This document shows positions 12,803 through 25,270 of a stretch of DNA of 64,000 nt, one piece after another. The notes below the pieces were generated by a model. It was given only the letters and a program-made list of their open reading frames with translations. It ran no database searches and was not told the origin of the DNA. This DNA comes from Clytia hemisphaerica. Lineage: Eukaryota; Cnidaria; Hydrozoa; Leptothecata; Clytiidae. The position numbers and the translations under genes are program-made. Numbering within the stretch: the stretch's first letter is position 1; each line of letters starts with the position of its first letter. The stretch is taken from the NCBI GenBank assembly GCA_902728285.1, contig CACVBU010001315.1:227302-291301 (forward strand), in the 5' to 3' direction.

Positions 12803-13145
12803 CCCGGGGGGGCAGCAGCTGGGCAAAAGGACCGACGGGTATGTGCGGGTCCTAAGGGTACCTTTTCCAATATGTTTAAAAGCACTGTAAGGGTCGGAAA
12901 AACTAGAGATGCACTGTAAGGGTAGAAATTTCAGAAAATTCTTGAAAAATCTAGATATTTTGACCAAAAATGCTAGAATTTTGACAATTTTTTGCACGAA
13001 AGGGATCGAAAATTTGGGGGAAAATGCACTCTAAGGGTATGATTTTCACTGATTTTTGCTGCACTGTAAGGGTGCAAATTTAAAAACCAATTTTTGGCCC
13101 GCGCATACCGTCAGTTCGCAAACTCAGTGCCCCCCCCCCCCCGGG
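12803..13145. mobile_element. hAT-like MITE with 8-bp target-site duplication, copy 1
   Basis: Ends are CCCGGGGGGGCA and TGCCC...CCCGGG. The octamer ATCACGTG is duplicated outside (12795-12802 and 13146-13153). The interior has several CACTGTAAGGGT-type repeats. An 8-bp duplication is characteristic of hAT transposition. A short relative is at 33088. Confidence 0.8.
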
Positions 13146-13176
13146 ATCACGTGTTATTATACATAACTCTCCTTTT

Positions 13177-13222
13177 TTTATAAGAGCTGTAGTTTTTGGG
13201 TGTTGCTCGGCTGTTCTTATAT
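13177..13222. repeat. Small hairpin repeat ending GCTCGGCTGTTCTTAT
   Basis: ATAAGAG at the left pairs with CTGTTCTTAT at the right. The same right half is found at 33409-33455, so this is a dispersed minimal element, probably derived from family B. Confidence 0.35.
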
Positions 13223-15609
13223 TTTTATGATTTTAGTAGGTGTCAAACTTAATGATTCGTAGCATCTTTCGTGGGACTCAAACGCATGTGTCGGTTCGAA
13301 AGTACGTAGGATCCTGATATTCTTTTGAGAGGGGGACCTGCGAATTAGGCCTCGCAAAGTTTTTATGGCCAAAAAAGTGACGTCGTAGGCAAAACTTATA
13401 ACCCCCAAAACGAGTAAAAATTTTACGATTTTTAAAAGTCAAATTCGACAAAAACGATTGTTATCATCGGAGCAAAAAAGTATATTATTTCTATTTCAGG
13501 TTTAGAGTTATGACGTCAATAGGGGTGCATCTTTAAAACGCTTAAACCTGTCATTTGGAAAGGGGAGGGATGAAATGAATTTTGTTAATGACTTACAGGG
13601 GATTCACGTGAAAATATTTTCTGTCTTTATATATTTTCATGTTTTGTTGAGTTACCAAACTTCCGCCATTATAGAAAATAATGTTCAAAACGTGCGATTT
13701 GCGTAAGTGATAGACTAGAGTCTACTTCTGGCTGAATTTTGCTTTTTGATAATGTTTTATGACGCTGAGTCTAGTAAAGTAAGTCCACTTATCCGCGCCA
13801 TCCAGTCTATAAAAAAGCTTTATGTGGACCCCAGGCTACGTAAGTGATTGCCTCTACAGAATCGAACGTTCGATTCATAATAGCAGGCATTGCGCGTAAA
13901 TAGAGAACCTGGAAACCTCGATTACCTTAAATACGAGGCAATTTGCCTAAACATGGCCATTGTATCGGTAAATTGCTCAAACAATTTATTTCTTTACTAT
14001 AAAATAGCTTTAAATGTATAGCATATGTGCTCAACATAGTTATGGAAATTCCGCCCCCTATCTTTTTACCAACGAACATAAAGATTATTCAAAATACACA
14101 CTTTTTTCATTAGATCAGTCCCCAGTGGCTAAATCTAAATATCAGAACCTAAAAGAACAAAAATCAAGAACAATTTCAACTTCAGATTTCAAAACTGGCT
14201 AAGAAAACTCTTTGCTAAAAGTTGAGAGAATGTTTCGTTTCAAGACCAAATCTAAGCCTCAAAATCCTAAAAAGATAAACCAAGATCGGCCAATGGCAAG
14301 ATATAGCTTTTATAAAAACGTATGGTCTTTAGAGGTTGTATTTCATCAATGTAGAGAAATCAGTCGCGACGATGTCTTTCGACACTCATTTTACCATGCA
14401 ATCCTTTATCAATTTTAATTAATTTATTTAATTCCTTGTATTTCATATACGTGTTATTGACGTTAATGAATTTTATCTTAATAACTACGTGATTAATTAA
14501 ATGATAGTTTATCTTGCATTAATTAGTCTGAAAATATTTGAGATGAGCTATTGCTAAATGAGTACTAGTACTACTACAGTTATTATAATTGATTCTCGCT
14601 AATTCGAAACTTAAAAAGTAGTCTGTTCGAATTAAAGAATGATATATTTTTTCATAAATTACGTTACGAATACCACTTGCCTCGTTTTGAAACTAATGTC
14701 ATGGTGATTAACTCCCATCGGATTTTATTGAAAGTACTTTCTTTTCATAAAAAAATTATTTGATGTCTCGAGGGACATAATCACCATGGTTCGTGACGTA
14801 ATTTGTGATGCAAATGCAAATGCAAAAATTTTATCCGACACAGTGAAGCTCTAAAAGTCGGTAAAATGTACAACATCTGGAAGGTTTGGATTACGGAATT
14901 TAGCGAGACCGCGTCAAGGATTTTGGAGCAGGAGGCCTGGACCCCAGCCCTCGTTTTCGGGGATTGCCGGGTCCAAGCGAGGTTTACACGCAAGGGTAGT
15001 TGAACCCGGCTATAGATGCGGCACATAATAAAAGGCCGAAATCAGATAAATTGGCGTCATGGACGTTGTTGACGTGTACTGGCTCGGTATTGACCATTAT
15101 CTTCTATAAAGTGAACTTAAGGTTACGACACTTTTACCGTGAGAATCAAAGTCCATAATATGCAAATAGTATTGACTAAAAAAATGTTTTAGACGTGCTT
15201 CATTATAATTATAAGAATTTAAAGTTTTAATAATACACTAATACATAATCGTGTTATGAGACCGTAGCATCAAACTTTTGATAATAGACTAATCGTCTTT
15301 ATGCGTTTTTTGTGTATTAAAAAAAAACTTGATAGTGATTTTCATGAAATGTCGCCGTGGATGACATAAAGATAACTGCTGAATATATACACGTTAGAAT
15401 GAGAGAAGTAAAAGGGGAGGCTGGCACACATGTGTCTGTGATTGATTTGGTTAGAACAGTGTATGATGCGAGAATCAACGTTCTATCAACGTTATTTTGA
15501 TGTTGTGTAGACGTTCATAGGTATTCAGTGACGCAAAATGTGAATTTCACAAGTTTTTTTGGATGTCAGTGAAATATCGGGTGGGCCAAAAAAAACGCAT
15601 CATGATTTA
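13223..15609. other. AT-rich intergenic DNA without genes
   Basis: Short frames at 14014-14418 (+) and 14781-15026 (-) lack domains and do not join by splice sites that I can see. No RNA gene recognised. Confidence 0.55.
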
Positions 15610-16091
15610 GGGGGTGGTTACACGTACTGTTTCACTTCGGGTAGCCGAAGTGAAGTGAAGTGAAAACACTTCGGTCTATTCACAAACCTCACATGTTGTA
15701 TACACGGGTGAAGTGAAGTGAAACTTCACTCCGGAGTGATTTCACGTCGGTCAAAAAGACAGGCATGAAATTTCACTCCGGTGTGAAAACTCTGTGTATC
15801 TCAAAATATTTGAGTAGAGACCGAAGTGAAAGCTTACTTTGCAACTTGATGTATGATTCTACAAAAGGAAGAGAGCTTGACAACTGGGAAACTCTCAAAA
15901 CACTATGGGGAGGATCTCCAGCAACTGTTTGCATCAAACTGCTTAATTGGATTTTGACCCGAAGTGAGGGCGAAGTGAAAAATGACCGAAGGGAAGTGAA
16001 GTGAAACGTGTGTATAACATGAAAAATTTTCACACCGGAGTGGAATTTCACTCCGGAGTGAGTTTCACTTCGGGGACGTGTAACCACCCCC
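15610..16091. mobile_element. 482-bp TIR element with GTGAAGTGAA and ACTCCGGAGT motifs
   Basis: Ends GGGGGTGGTTACACGT and ACGTGTAACCACCCCC are perfect inverted repeats. Sub-terminal regions carry many AGTGAAGTGAA units and CACTCCGGAGTG palindromes. The overlapping short frames on both strands are artefacts of these repeats. Confidence 0.75.
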
Positions 16092-16121
16092 TTAAAGTCC
16101 AAATATCTTTAAAACGATTAA

Positions 16122-16735
16122 CCCTTTGAGTGCCAGGGTCCTTTTTTCTAAGTTTTTTTTTAAAAATTGCTAGTTCAAACTTTAAGGGCTTATATCTTCT
16201 GATCTAGAATGAATTAGAAGCTCGTATATAGCTCGTTGGATAGCTTAGAGTCTCCTCTTTCTTTTGGGCGCCTTCGGCGCCGCCCGATTTAGGAAGGGCG
16301 TGGTGGGCGGCGGCCAAGGGGGGGGGGAGGTTAGGGAATTAAAGCAGTCAGGCCCGCTGCGCGGACCTGACTGAACTGATGGAAAGGTGCCCAGTGGTAA
16401 AACTTCAAATCGACTCACTAGAAGACAGAATAAAGTAAAACAGGGCCAAATTTGGAGCTTCTTGGATCACTCGTTGACCAAAAATAGTCAAAAAACGGTC
16501 AGAATCTCAAAAAAGTGAATTTTTGTCAATTTTTTGCATTTTTTTGACTTTTTCGCTTAAAATCTCGCTGGAAAGACTCACTTTTGAAATTTTTTTTGCT
16601 TGACCATAAAGGACAATCTAATTCCTACGAGTTCGACCAAAAATAACGATTCCTAAATCAAACTGGGCATTACAGGAGGGCTTCGCCCTCCTATATAGCC
16701 CATGTCGTATATATACGACATCGGCACTTAAAGGG
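16122..16735. mobile_element. piggyBac-like non-autonomous element with TTAA duplication
   Basis: TTAA lies at 16118-16121 and 16736-16739. Ends are CCCTTTGAGTGCC and GGCACTTAAAGGG. TTAA plus CCCTTT termini are typical of piggyBac-type elements. 614 bp, no transposase. The interior has GGCGCCTTCGGCGCC and other GC-rich hairpins, and GTCGTATATATACGAC near the right end. Confidence 0.82.
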
Positions 16736-16739
16736 TTAA

Positions 16740-18801
16740 GGATGTAACTAAGATTTTTTAACCAGATGTTATTTAGCCACCTTAGGCTATTCTCTATAAA
16801 TTTTAATGTTTGGAATTAACTTTAAAAAAAAATGACAATAATTTCAAGCCTGGGGCGGGGGGTCTAAAATCTTTCACCAATCTTTCCAAGGCAATAGAAA
16901 GTGGAGTTTTCTCCGGATGTTTGACAACGGACTGACTTTGTAGTTTCTTTGTTAAATAGAATAATTTATAAAAGTTAGGCTCAAAGTCCCATAGGGAATA
17001 AAAAATAGCCAAGTCTCGTCAAATATTTACTAGCTCTTATAACAAAGAGAGAGAGGTATCTTTAACTTTCCTCAGAGCTACAAAAATAGAGATCGGGCTC
17101 CAGTCTATACTGGAGTCGTTTATAATGCGTGTAATACGTAAAGTAGTATAGGTGTTATATGATAATACGATTGGCGTTACCGGATTTAGTTTGACTAAAA
17201 TTTGTTCCCTCCATTACTTTTTGCTTTATTTCTACTATGTCTGAATTAGTCGTCTAGCTTGCTAGACTACCAGTCTTCTGGCTCGAAATATCTTAAGCGC
17301 TACCTGGTTTAAGATTAGTGTTTTATTAACACCGCCAGTCTGCCAGCTTAGAAGTAATGGATTCTGCCATTATTTTATTTCCTGTAAGCAAAGGAGACAT
17401 CGATTAAAAAATGATTAAAAATATCAATGTAAGGCTAATTAAAAATGACAAAGTAATTAGATTTAGCATGTTCGAAAAAATTATTAACTGGATAAGCGGT
17501 GCGTACTGTTCATATTTTTCATCGTGAAGTGAAAATTTGTGATGTGTACATTGGTCAAAAGGATGTGTCAAAAATCTCGTTGACATATTAAAAATATTGC
17601 TAACTGTTCTTTGCATTTGCATTTTACATTACTGTATTGTAATTTAGCAGGGTTGTTCTCTAGTGGGTTTGAATTTGTGAAAATTTATTGGGTAGCTTTA
17701 TTTATTGGTGTCTGTTTTGTTACGTTTTAACAGTTTAGTCGTTGACAATTTAAAAATGGGTAGGTCAAATATTTTACGCCTGTACGCTCAACGACGGGCG
17801 ATCTTTGATCATGCTAGCTAAAGCGTTTGAAAAGTTTTTGAATTTTTAGGGAATTTTCCCATAGTATGACTTATTTTTTATAATAAGACTTATTTTCAAA
17901 AAATAATATAATAAGAAAATAAATGTTCACGTCTCCCTGGGCGTGGTCTTAATCGAACAAATAGACTAGAAGCTAAGCTAGATTTAAGTTAACAGTTTAA
18001 GGCTCAGACTTCCTCTCATACTCTACATATCTAATTCGATCTTCAAGGGACCAAAAGTTCTCTTCGAATTAGAGAAAGTTTTGAATTTCAGAGAGTCATT
18101 TATACCACCCCCCAATGCTGGGACCAATGTTTTAGTTTAATACAGAAAGATTTGAATAATAGAGGTTCGAGGGTAACGGTTTGCGCAGACTAGAGGTCAG
18201 ACACCAGACAAATGCTTTTGGCGACAGACTCATCACACCCTTATGATGACACGTAGAATTTGATGTAAAGGCGGTCACCCTGTCTAAATCAAGTATTTGG
18301 AAGATAAGAAGTTTATGGTTATTAATCATCAAAAATAAATTGTTGATGCGCTTTTTAGATTTTATTCAGATTGTAAATCTTATTTTCGTTTTGATGTTTC
18401 TCGTTTACCGCCTGGTTTTTCCCTAATCTTTTTGCATTCAAAAAATCGGTATGCATTCCATTGTCAATGTTTGCGCTGTTCAGGGATTATTGCTGGCCCT
18501 GGATTCGCAAAGAATCTACGAAGACCAAGCAGTATCAAAAATATATTAGATATATCATATTTTTGTTTTTAATCACGATCACGAAAATCAGCGAAAAATT
18601 TGGATAATCACGCATTCCTTTGAAAAAGTCCCTATCAGCCATCACGAAAACCGCTTGGGGGGCTTCGATAAAAACTTAAGTTTGAATTTGAACGCTATTT
18701 TCAACCTACGATTAGATTTGCACTAGCCGTCACCCGGCGTCGCACCCGCCGAGTAGAGTGTAGTTGAACACATCAAAAGCCCTTTGGATGACAAGGGAGG
18801 T
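16740..18801. other. AT-rich intergenic DNA
   Basis: Holds the repeat at 17109-17268. Otherwise no gene or RNA is supported. The minus-strand short frames at 16803-17012, 17404-17622 and 18132-18332 have no recognisable domains. Confidence 0.5.
17109..17268 (+). repeat. Dispersed repeat K, copy 2
   Basis: Starts ACTGGAGTCGTTTATAATGC and ends GTCTAGCTTGCTAGACT. Both ends recur inverted at 57475-57876, inside SETD6 intron 5, where about 290 bp of other sequence separates them. Confidence 0.6.
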
Positions 18802-19489
18802 GTCCAAATTCACAGCAAAAATTTCCACATTTTAAGCGCACGTGGAAGAAAATGTCCAAATTCAAAGCTAAAATTTCCACGTTTTAAACGCAAGTGGAAG
18901 AAAGTGTCCAAATTCACAACAAAAATTTCCACGTTTTAAATGCACGTGGAAGATAATGTCAAGTTTACGACAAAATTGAAAGTTTTCCACATTTTAAACG
19001 CACAGGGAAGAAAACGTCCAAATTCACAACCAAAAGTTTTCCGCGTTTTAAACGCACGTGGAAGAAAATGTCAAGTTTATGACAAAAGTGAAAGTTTTCC
19101 ACATTTTACACGCACAGGGGGAAGAAAATGTCCAAATTCACAGCAAAAATTTCCACATTTTAAACGCACATGGAAGAAAATGTCCAAATTCACAGCAAAA
19201 ATTTCCATGTTTTAAACGCACGTGGAAGAAAATGTCCAAATTCACAGCAAAAATGTCCACGTTTTAAACGCACGTGGAGGAAAATGTCCAAATACATAGC
19301 CAAAATTTCCACATTTTAAACGCACGTGGAAGAAAATGTCTAAATTCACAGAAAAATTTACACGTTTTAAACGCACGTGGAAGAAAATGTCCAAATTCAC
19401 AGCCAAAAATTTCCACGTTTTAAAACGCACGCGGAAGAAAATGTCCAAATTCGCAACCAAAAGTTTTCCACGTTTAAAATGCATTTTAA
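18802..19489. repeat. 52-bp tandem satellite, 13 units
   Basis: Unit starts (GTCC or GTCA): 18802, 18854, 18906, 18958, 19016, 19070, 19130, 19182, 19234, 19286, 19338, 19389, 19443. Most units are 52 bp; the units at 18958 and 19070 are a 58-60 bp variant beginning GTCAAGTTTA. Seven units carry CACGTG. Open frames on both strands exist only because the unit lacks stops in some frames. Confidence 0.92.
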
Positions 19490-20702
19490 AATACCAAGGG
19501 AAATTTAATCATTAATCAGTAAATTCCGCTCCGGGTTTAAATTTTAACTTCAAAGCTAAAGCTAACCAGTTCTTATCCAACCACAACCATTTGGGTGCCG
19601 CATCTACTTACCATCCATCCATCTGACAACCATCATAAAAAAGTGAGTTCAAACTTTTTTGATGTAGCAAGTATATATTTAATTTTTCAAATAGACCTAG
19701 CATGGTCAGATTTATCCACAAATGTTGCGTCCTTGTTAGAATTTTGTGTAAATATACGGCCAAAATTGAGATAAGTTTGTTGTGAAAGTTGATAAAGTGT
19801 CCTGTTTTTCAAAAATTCAAGAGATTGTATTGCAGCTCTCATGCCAAACCAAACGAAGCATCAAATCCAGCAAAGAATAATAAAACTTCATCATCAACCA
19901 TTTCTTGTAATAATCACACAAAAATCAAATCAATTCAACTCATTTAAGCATCATAAAAACCAAATAAAAATAGCAAAAGAGCAGTAGCAACCATAGGCAT
20001 GTTTTCCGCTGACGTGTCTCAAAAGAAACCTACTCCGCCTCGGAAAAAGAACACTGTACTGTTTTCCCGCTCGGAGCTCGATTTAAAAAGAGACTTGGAA
20101 AAAAATCCAAAATGGCTTCCCCACGGCTCATAGAAAATTAGACTTTTAGTATATAGATTCCCATATACTCCCACCCACCCGTAAAGCATTTTTTTCTTGA
20201 TAATTTACAACACCTTGATTTTTTTACATGTATATCTTAATCCATCAAACGGAAAAAAACTTTTCAAAAATTCGGAAGGAAAATCCATTTTTGGCTTTCT
20301 TTCGTCACCGACTTAATTATCTTTCGTGGTTTTCTTCGCGCCAACAGAAATATTTCGGAAATAAATTTCAAATTATCTTTGTTCTATATAAAAGACATAA
20401 CTTGCTGGCTTCTCTTACGAATTGCTCGTTTGACTCAGTTTGTCAGGACACGCTAGGTATTTGTGTAAACTCTTTTCACTTTTTTTAAGATGGAAATTTC
20501 TTCTCTTAATGTCGGTGTGCCACACTTGATGTTAAACTCCTGGATGAAATGAATGTTTTTAGCTATTGTGGTTATAGTAATTCGGTTCTGTGAAGAGGCG
20601 GATTCGAGGGGGCTGAAAATTTATGACGGAGAGTTTACAATTCCTTATAAGGAGTATAGCTAAAAGAAACACTCTCAATCATAAATTTTGACCCCCCCAA
20701 CA
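19490..20702. other. AT-rich intergenic DNA without genes
   Basis: No coding support. The 86-codon frame at 20228-20488 shows no domain and no splice context. Confidence 0.5.
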
Positions 20703-21039
20703 CATAGTGTGCACCCCCCCCCCCTTTGCCGATTTGGGTCGAAAATTTTCAGGTGGGATTTGGGGTTTTCCAGGTTTTAGGTGGGAGAAACAAGTTAAGG
20801 TGGGAGTTAATTTCTTTAGGTGGGACTTTGGGTGTTTTGGAAAAAGTTAAAAGTAAAATTTCTTATTTTCCGATTTTATGATATATATTTTACGGTAAAG
20901 AAATTTTGTTTTGTTCCTCAAATTATATATATTTTTTGTTTTTAGCTGGGATCTGGGAGTCTGGGCTGAAGGTGGGAATTTTAGGATAAGGTGGGACCTG
21001 AATTTTCAGGTGGGACCTGGAACCCCCTTGCACACTATG
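20703..21039. mobile_element. TIR element with AGGTGGGA repeats
   Basis: CATAGTGTGCA at 20703 and TGCACACTATG at 21029-21039 are inverted ends, each with a C-run just inside. At least seven AGGTGGGA octamers lie between (near 20751, 20779, 20800, 20818, 20969, 20990, 21009). Confidence 0.6.
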
Positions 21040-21390
21040 CAACAGATCCACCATTGCTGAGACCTAGTGATTTTTTATTGTGAAAACTTTGCACTTATTG
21101 ACCCAATGATATTCATTTTATGGAATTTTATAATGGTTGGATCACGAGATTTACGTTTGGCTACGTTTCGAGAGATTGTTCTCTCATCGTCTTCTCCCGT
21201 TCCCACTTTAGATTATTTTAACAAATCAAGATTCTCACTTTGTTCTCAAGTAAAGAAACAGTTTGTGATGATATCGTTCAGGTCTGACAAGTTACCGTTA
21301 ACTGCGTATTGAAGCTCGTTTATGGTTTAGCCATTTAAAGTAGCGTCTTCGGTATTTGAAGAAATTAGCTCTAGTTTAGACGGCCGACGG

Positions 21391-21420
21391 CTCACATCGG
21401 CTCACATCGGCTCACATCGG
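21391..21420 (+). repeat. 10-bp tandem repeat, 3 units
   Basis: CTCACATCGG repeated exactly three times. Confidence 0.8.
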
Positions 21421-21858
21421 CTGAATTGTATAGCTTAATTGAAAGGGATTTCAGGCTGGCGTTAAACAAATGAATGAGCAATGAACATTAAGTTCCAGTC
21501 TCAGATCGTGTTTTTGGGTGTATCTTAAAATGAGTCTAATTTAATGATCTTGAGAGTATTAACTATTCTCCGGTACTTAGTATAATTTTCCAAATATTTG
21601 GGTGTGATTTTGAAAAGGATTTTTCTAACTGTTGGTAAATTATTTGAGCAGGTTATATTGGTGAAGGTATGCAGTCAATACCAGTTATCAATAGAGGCGG
21701 TATTTTTCTTTTGTCAAAATGCTCTCATAGATAATTTTCGAACAACGACAACAAAACGGTAAACCTTTTTAAGTTATTACCCATGTAATTACAGGTCAAT
21801 TTTCAATCTTTTTTGTTTAATCAAATTATATGAGAAATTTCTTATTCTTGTCTTCACT

Positions 21859-22112
21859 ACACGTTGTTTATAAGAACAAACTATATAAGAACATAAGGCT
21901 TCCATGGCCAAAATATTAAGAACATGTTAAGAACATTTTAAGGCTTTGTGGACTCTAAAACTAAAAGATTCTCTTAGGAAAATAAGCAAAAAAGCTCAAA
22001 AAAAACGGTGAAAGCAAGAACATGCTAAGAAATTTTTTAGGCTTAAAAATCAAAAAGTTAAGAACATCCAAAGATTTCAAAAAATTTGGATATTCTCATA
22101 AAAAAACTTGTA
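21859..22112 (-). mobile_element. ATAAGAAC-family TIR element (family B), inverted
   Basis: Reads as the reverse complement of the 3.4-kb and 10-kb copies: opens ACACGTTGTTTATAAGAAC, has AAGGCTT and AAGAACATTTTAAGG blocks, and closes CTCATAAAAAAACTTGTA. Confidence 0.65.
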
Positions 22113-24964
22113 CCGAGTGAGGACATACAGTTTTTATCCCAATTATGTTTTTGTTGATCAGTCTCAGCTAGTGGTGGTTGGTATATGAGTGTGTCTTTTG
22201 AAGAGCCGTATGCAGTCACCTTCTTTCAATTTTTGTAAGAATTAAGTTTGGCTGAGCCTCGGTTGTTTTAGGCTATTTAAAGATTTCTTTTTTATGCTTA
22301 CTTTGTGGACTTATTTAACAATCAGAATATTTTTTGGTAGTGATAGCGTAGTATTCTCATTATAGAAATCTTTCGATTGTTTTCACGGGGATGGGGTCAA
22401 CTATCGGATCAATCCTATGAACTGAACGGATTATTGGAAGGAATTCGAACACGGAACTCTTGAGTTGCTGAGTTGACAATTTAGATCATTTGATCATTTT
22501 TTGATTTGATGTGCCAGAGCTTAAGACCATGATGGCTGGCTCCAAAGACTTAATTAAGCGCGCAACCATTAATCGGAAACAAAATACCTTAAGAGACTTA
22601 CTAAAACAAGATTAAAATGGAGCATGCTTAGCTTATTAGCTTAGTTTAGAAATCCGGTTTTAAAGATTAGAATGTTAGGACAAGCTTTAAGTCTTTGCTA
22701 TTTCTGATCGGTTCCACGGTTATCTTTCTGTGGTGGAACTTTTAAAAAATCGGGATTATTACGGCTTGTTTCGTTTGTATCTATAAGAGTAGTGTCCATA
22801 TGCAGATGAAATTTTGCACATTAAATAACCTCACAACAAGTCAAAAGTAGAAAGAAGAAGCTTTTTTGATACATCCACCAGGTCATATAAGTTCCAAAGC
22901 ACTTTTGTTTTTGAGAGATCCCTCTATCCCTTCATCATCCTTCTAAATCGGAATCAAGATAATTCCTGATTGGAAAGTGAGATTTTTAGAGTTTTTGCTC
23001 TTTTATGCTTTTTAAAGGATAAAAGAAAAAGGGAATATTTATTCTCAACCATTTTTTCAAAATTTTTAATGATATCATACTACTTTTAACGAAGTTAAAG
23101 TCACCCAATTATTTAGATATCGACTTCATTCTTATTTTATGAGATTCCCAAAAGATCAGACTTAAAAAGTGTCTTAGGATTTTATTTCTAACCGAGTTGT
23201 TTTTCCTCAATTTACAGATAACTGAAAAAATCACATTTAAATTTACTTTTTTATCGATATTTTTACAGAATTTAGGATTTAAAGAGTTAAAGTCAATTCC
23301 AAAAAAAATCCCAAGACTTTTTTTTAGATAGATCTATTGGGAACATAGTATCGAAATTATTTTTTCAAAATTCAAAAGCTATGGGTGACTTTAACTTCTT
23401 TAAAGTAGGTAAGGTTAAAATTCTTAAGATTTTGATTATATCCTGCCCAGTTTTTTAAATTCAGCTGAAACTTTTACCATTAGAAAGAGAATATTATTGG
23501 CTTTCAGAAAATATATACTTTTGATATATAAAAATTTGTTGTTCTAAAGATATGATCAATTAAAGAAAATGTGTCAAGAAAGGTGAACACATACCTTAAG
23601 CAAAAGGAATATTTGGAGTTTTTCCCAATCTCGTTCCTTTGCATCTCAGATTTTATTTACGCTAACTGAAGGACACCAGAGTATATCCTGGTGCTGAAGG
23701 TCTATCGCTATCAATAAGCATATTAAAACGCTGATAATACACACATGGAACGAGGCTGTTTTTTTTCTTATAATTATGATTCCGCATATTTTCAAAATGA
23801 CACATTGTAAATTTTTTTACTTTCTCCTTACGGTTACACATAATGGCAAATGTCTTACTTGCTAAATGAAGACTTTGATCGGTTGATTTCCTGTTTCTTA
23901 GCCAAATGAATCGATTTTTAATTTCGACCTCATTACTTATTTGTAAACAAAAAAATTTGATGTTATATTGTCAATCTCTCAGTCAGCACCTTGGTATGTC
24001 TTGCGTTGGTATTTTTTGTTAAGGAGCGGTAATGTTGATCAACTAGGTAGCTAACCAAAAAGATGATTTTATGTAGACAAAGCTCGTGCATCTTAGGAAT
24101 GGGGAGAAAATTGTTTTGACTTTTGTGTTTAAAAATCCGGTGTAAGCAAACGGTATGACCTGAAAAGTGGAGGGGCCAGAAATATAGTGCCTAAAGAGAT
24201 GCACCCGGCTTGCACCGACGGGGAAAATTTCGATTTTGACCCCTAGTATGCCTTAAAATGGCCCTTTTTCAAACTGACTTTGCCTACAATGAAACTATTG
24301 AAAGTGTGAATCATAAAACATAACTTTTCATTTGAAAAACGTGGACTTTTGTCTGATAATCCTTTTAAATACTTCATCAAGTTATCAACTCGAAATTGTA
24401 CAAATTTAAACAAACAAATGGCCCGTTTTTTGAGAGGCGATAAGCAAAATACCTCACACGCGACTATATTTAAAAAATGAAGGATAGCGATGTTTATTAG
24501 CTACTCATTACAAGTATATTTTCTTCTATCTGCCGAGATTGCTGGATGATATCAGAGCTTGTTCAAATTAAAAGAAAGAGACCTTGATTTATTATTTAGA
24601 ACTTTAAGTTTCATGCTGCCCGTATGGACGCGACAATCATTAGCTAAATCTACTAAAGCTACTCATTAAACTTTAAAGCAATAAAATCTCCCATTCATCC
24701 CATTCACAGTTAGGGAATTTGCTGCAATAATAACAGTGCTTAACAAATAGGCGGTTATAATGCTTTTTATAAAGTTGCCAGCCCACCTTGTTGTTTAATG
24801 ACGATTTGATTTCGTGATTCAGATTGATTACTTTCCGTCTTTGCATATGGTTTCAGATGTTTGATGGTGGTGGTTAATGGTGGTAAAGACTGAATAAGTC
24901 TTCAGGAGATAAGAATGCTTGAAATTTTATTACTGGGAGAAGTCTTTTTTCATATTCCTCCGAG
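22113..24964. other. AT-rich intergenic DNA without genes
   Basis: No coding frame above background, no RNA gene recognised, and no clear TIR element. A B-box-like GTTCGAATTCC occurs on the minus strand near 22455 without a tRNA fold. Confidence 0.5.
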
Positions 24965-25103
24965 CAGATTCTACAACTCCGCGCCTGGCACGCATGCACT
25001 GACCTGGGTTCCCTAAGAGAATCTGCACAGGTTTGTGCACCGCTTTTTCTAGATTTTGGATGAATATTATTAAATGAGGTTTTGAGCGTGGTGATTGGCT
25101 GAA
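24965..25103 (+). repeat. Dispersed repeat H, copy 2
   Basis: Similar along its length to 366-519: CAGATTCT, then AGAATCTGCACAGG (from 25018), GTGCACCGC, and a closing GTGATTGGCTGAA. Hairpin octamers are kept at both sites. Confidence 0.5.
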
Positions 25104-25181
25104 GCATTCATAAACATAAACATTAATGTCGCTTTCGCTTTTGTTTTCAAGCAAAAGGCAACGCGGTTTTAAATGTTTGGG

Positions 25182-25270
25182 TGAACAACCAGGTCAGATC
25201 GTCACATTCGTTTCATCCCCTTTAGAGCAGAGCGTGGTGTGCGCAGAATGGATGATTTGTAATGAGATTA
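25182..25270 (+). repeat. 89-bp conserved stem-loop repeat I, copy 1
   Basis: Shares 28 identical bases at its start with 59939-60026, and similar sequence throughout. GATCGTCACATTC (25197-25209) can pair with GAATGGATGATT (25246-25257) with one bulge. It may be a non-coding RNA or a short dispersed element; no protein frame. Confidence 0.6.

Noticed and set aside
18940..19484. Overlapping frames of 69-91 codons on both strands
   Set aside because: They lie entirely inside the 52-bp satellite and merely translate its unit in different frames.
18802..19489. CRISPR array
   Set aside because: Contiguous tandem repeats without unique spacers, in a eukaryotic genome.
22440..22480. tRNA on the minus strand from a GTTCGAATTCC B-box
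   Set aside because: No A-box at the right distance and no cloverleaf stems.
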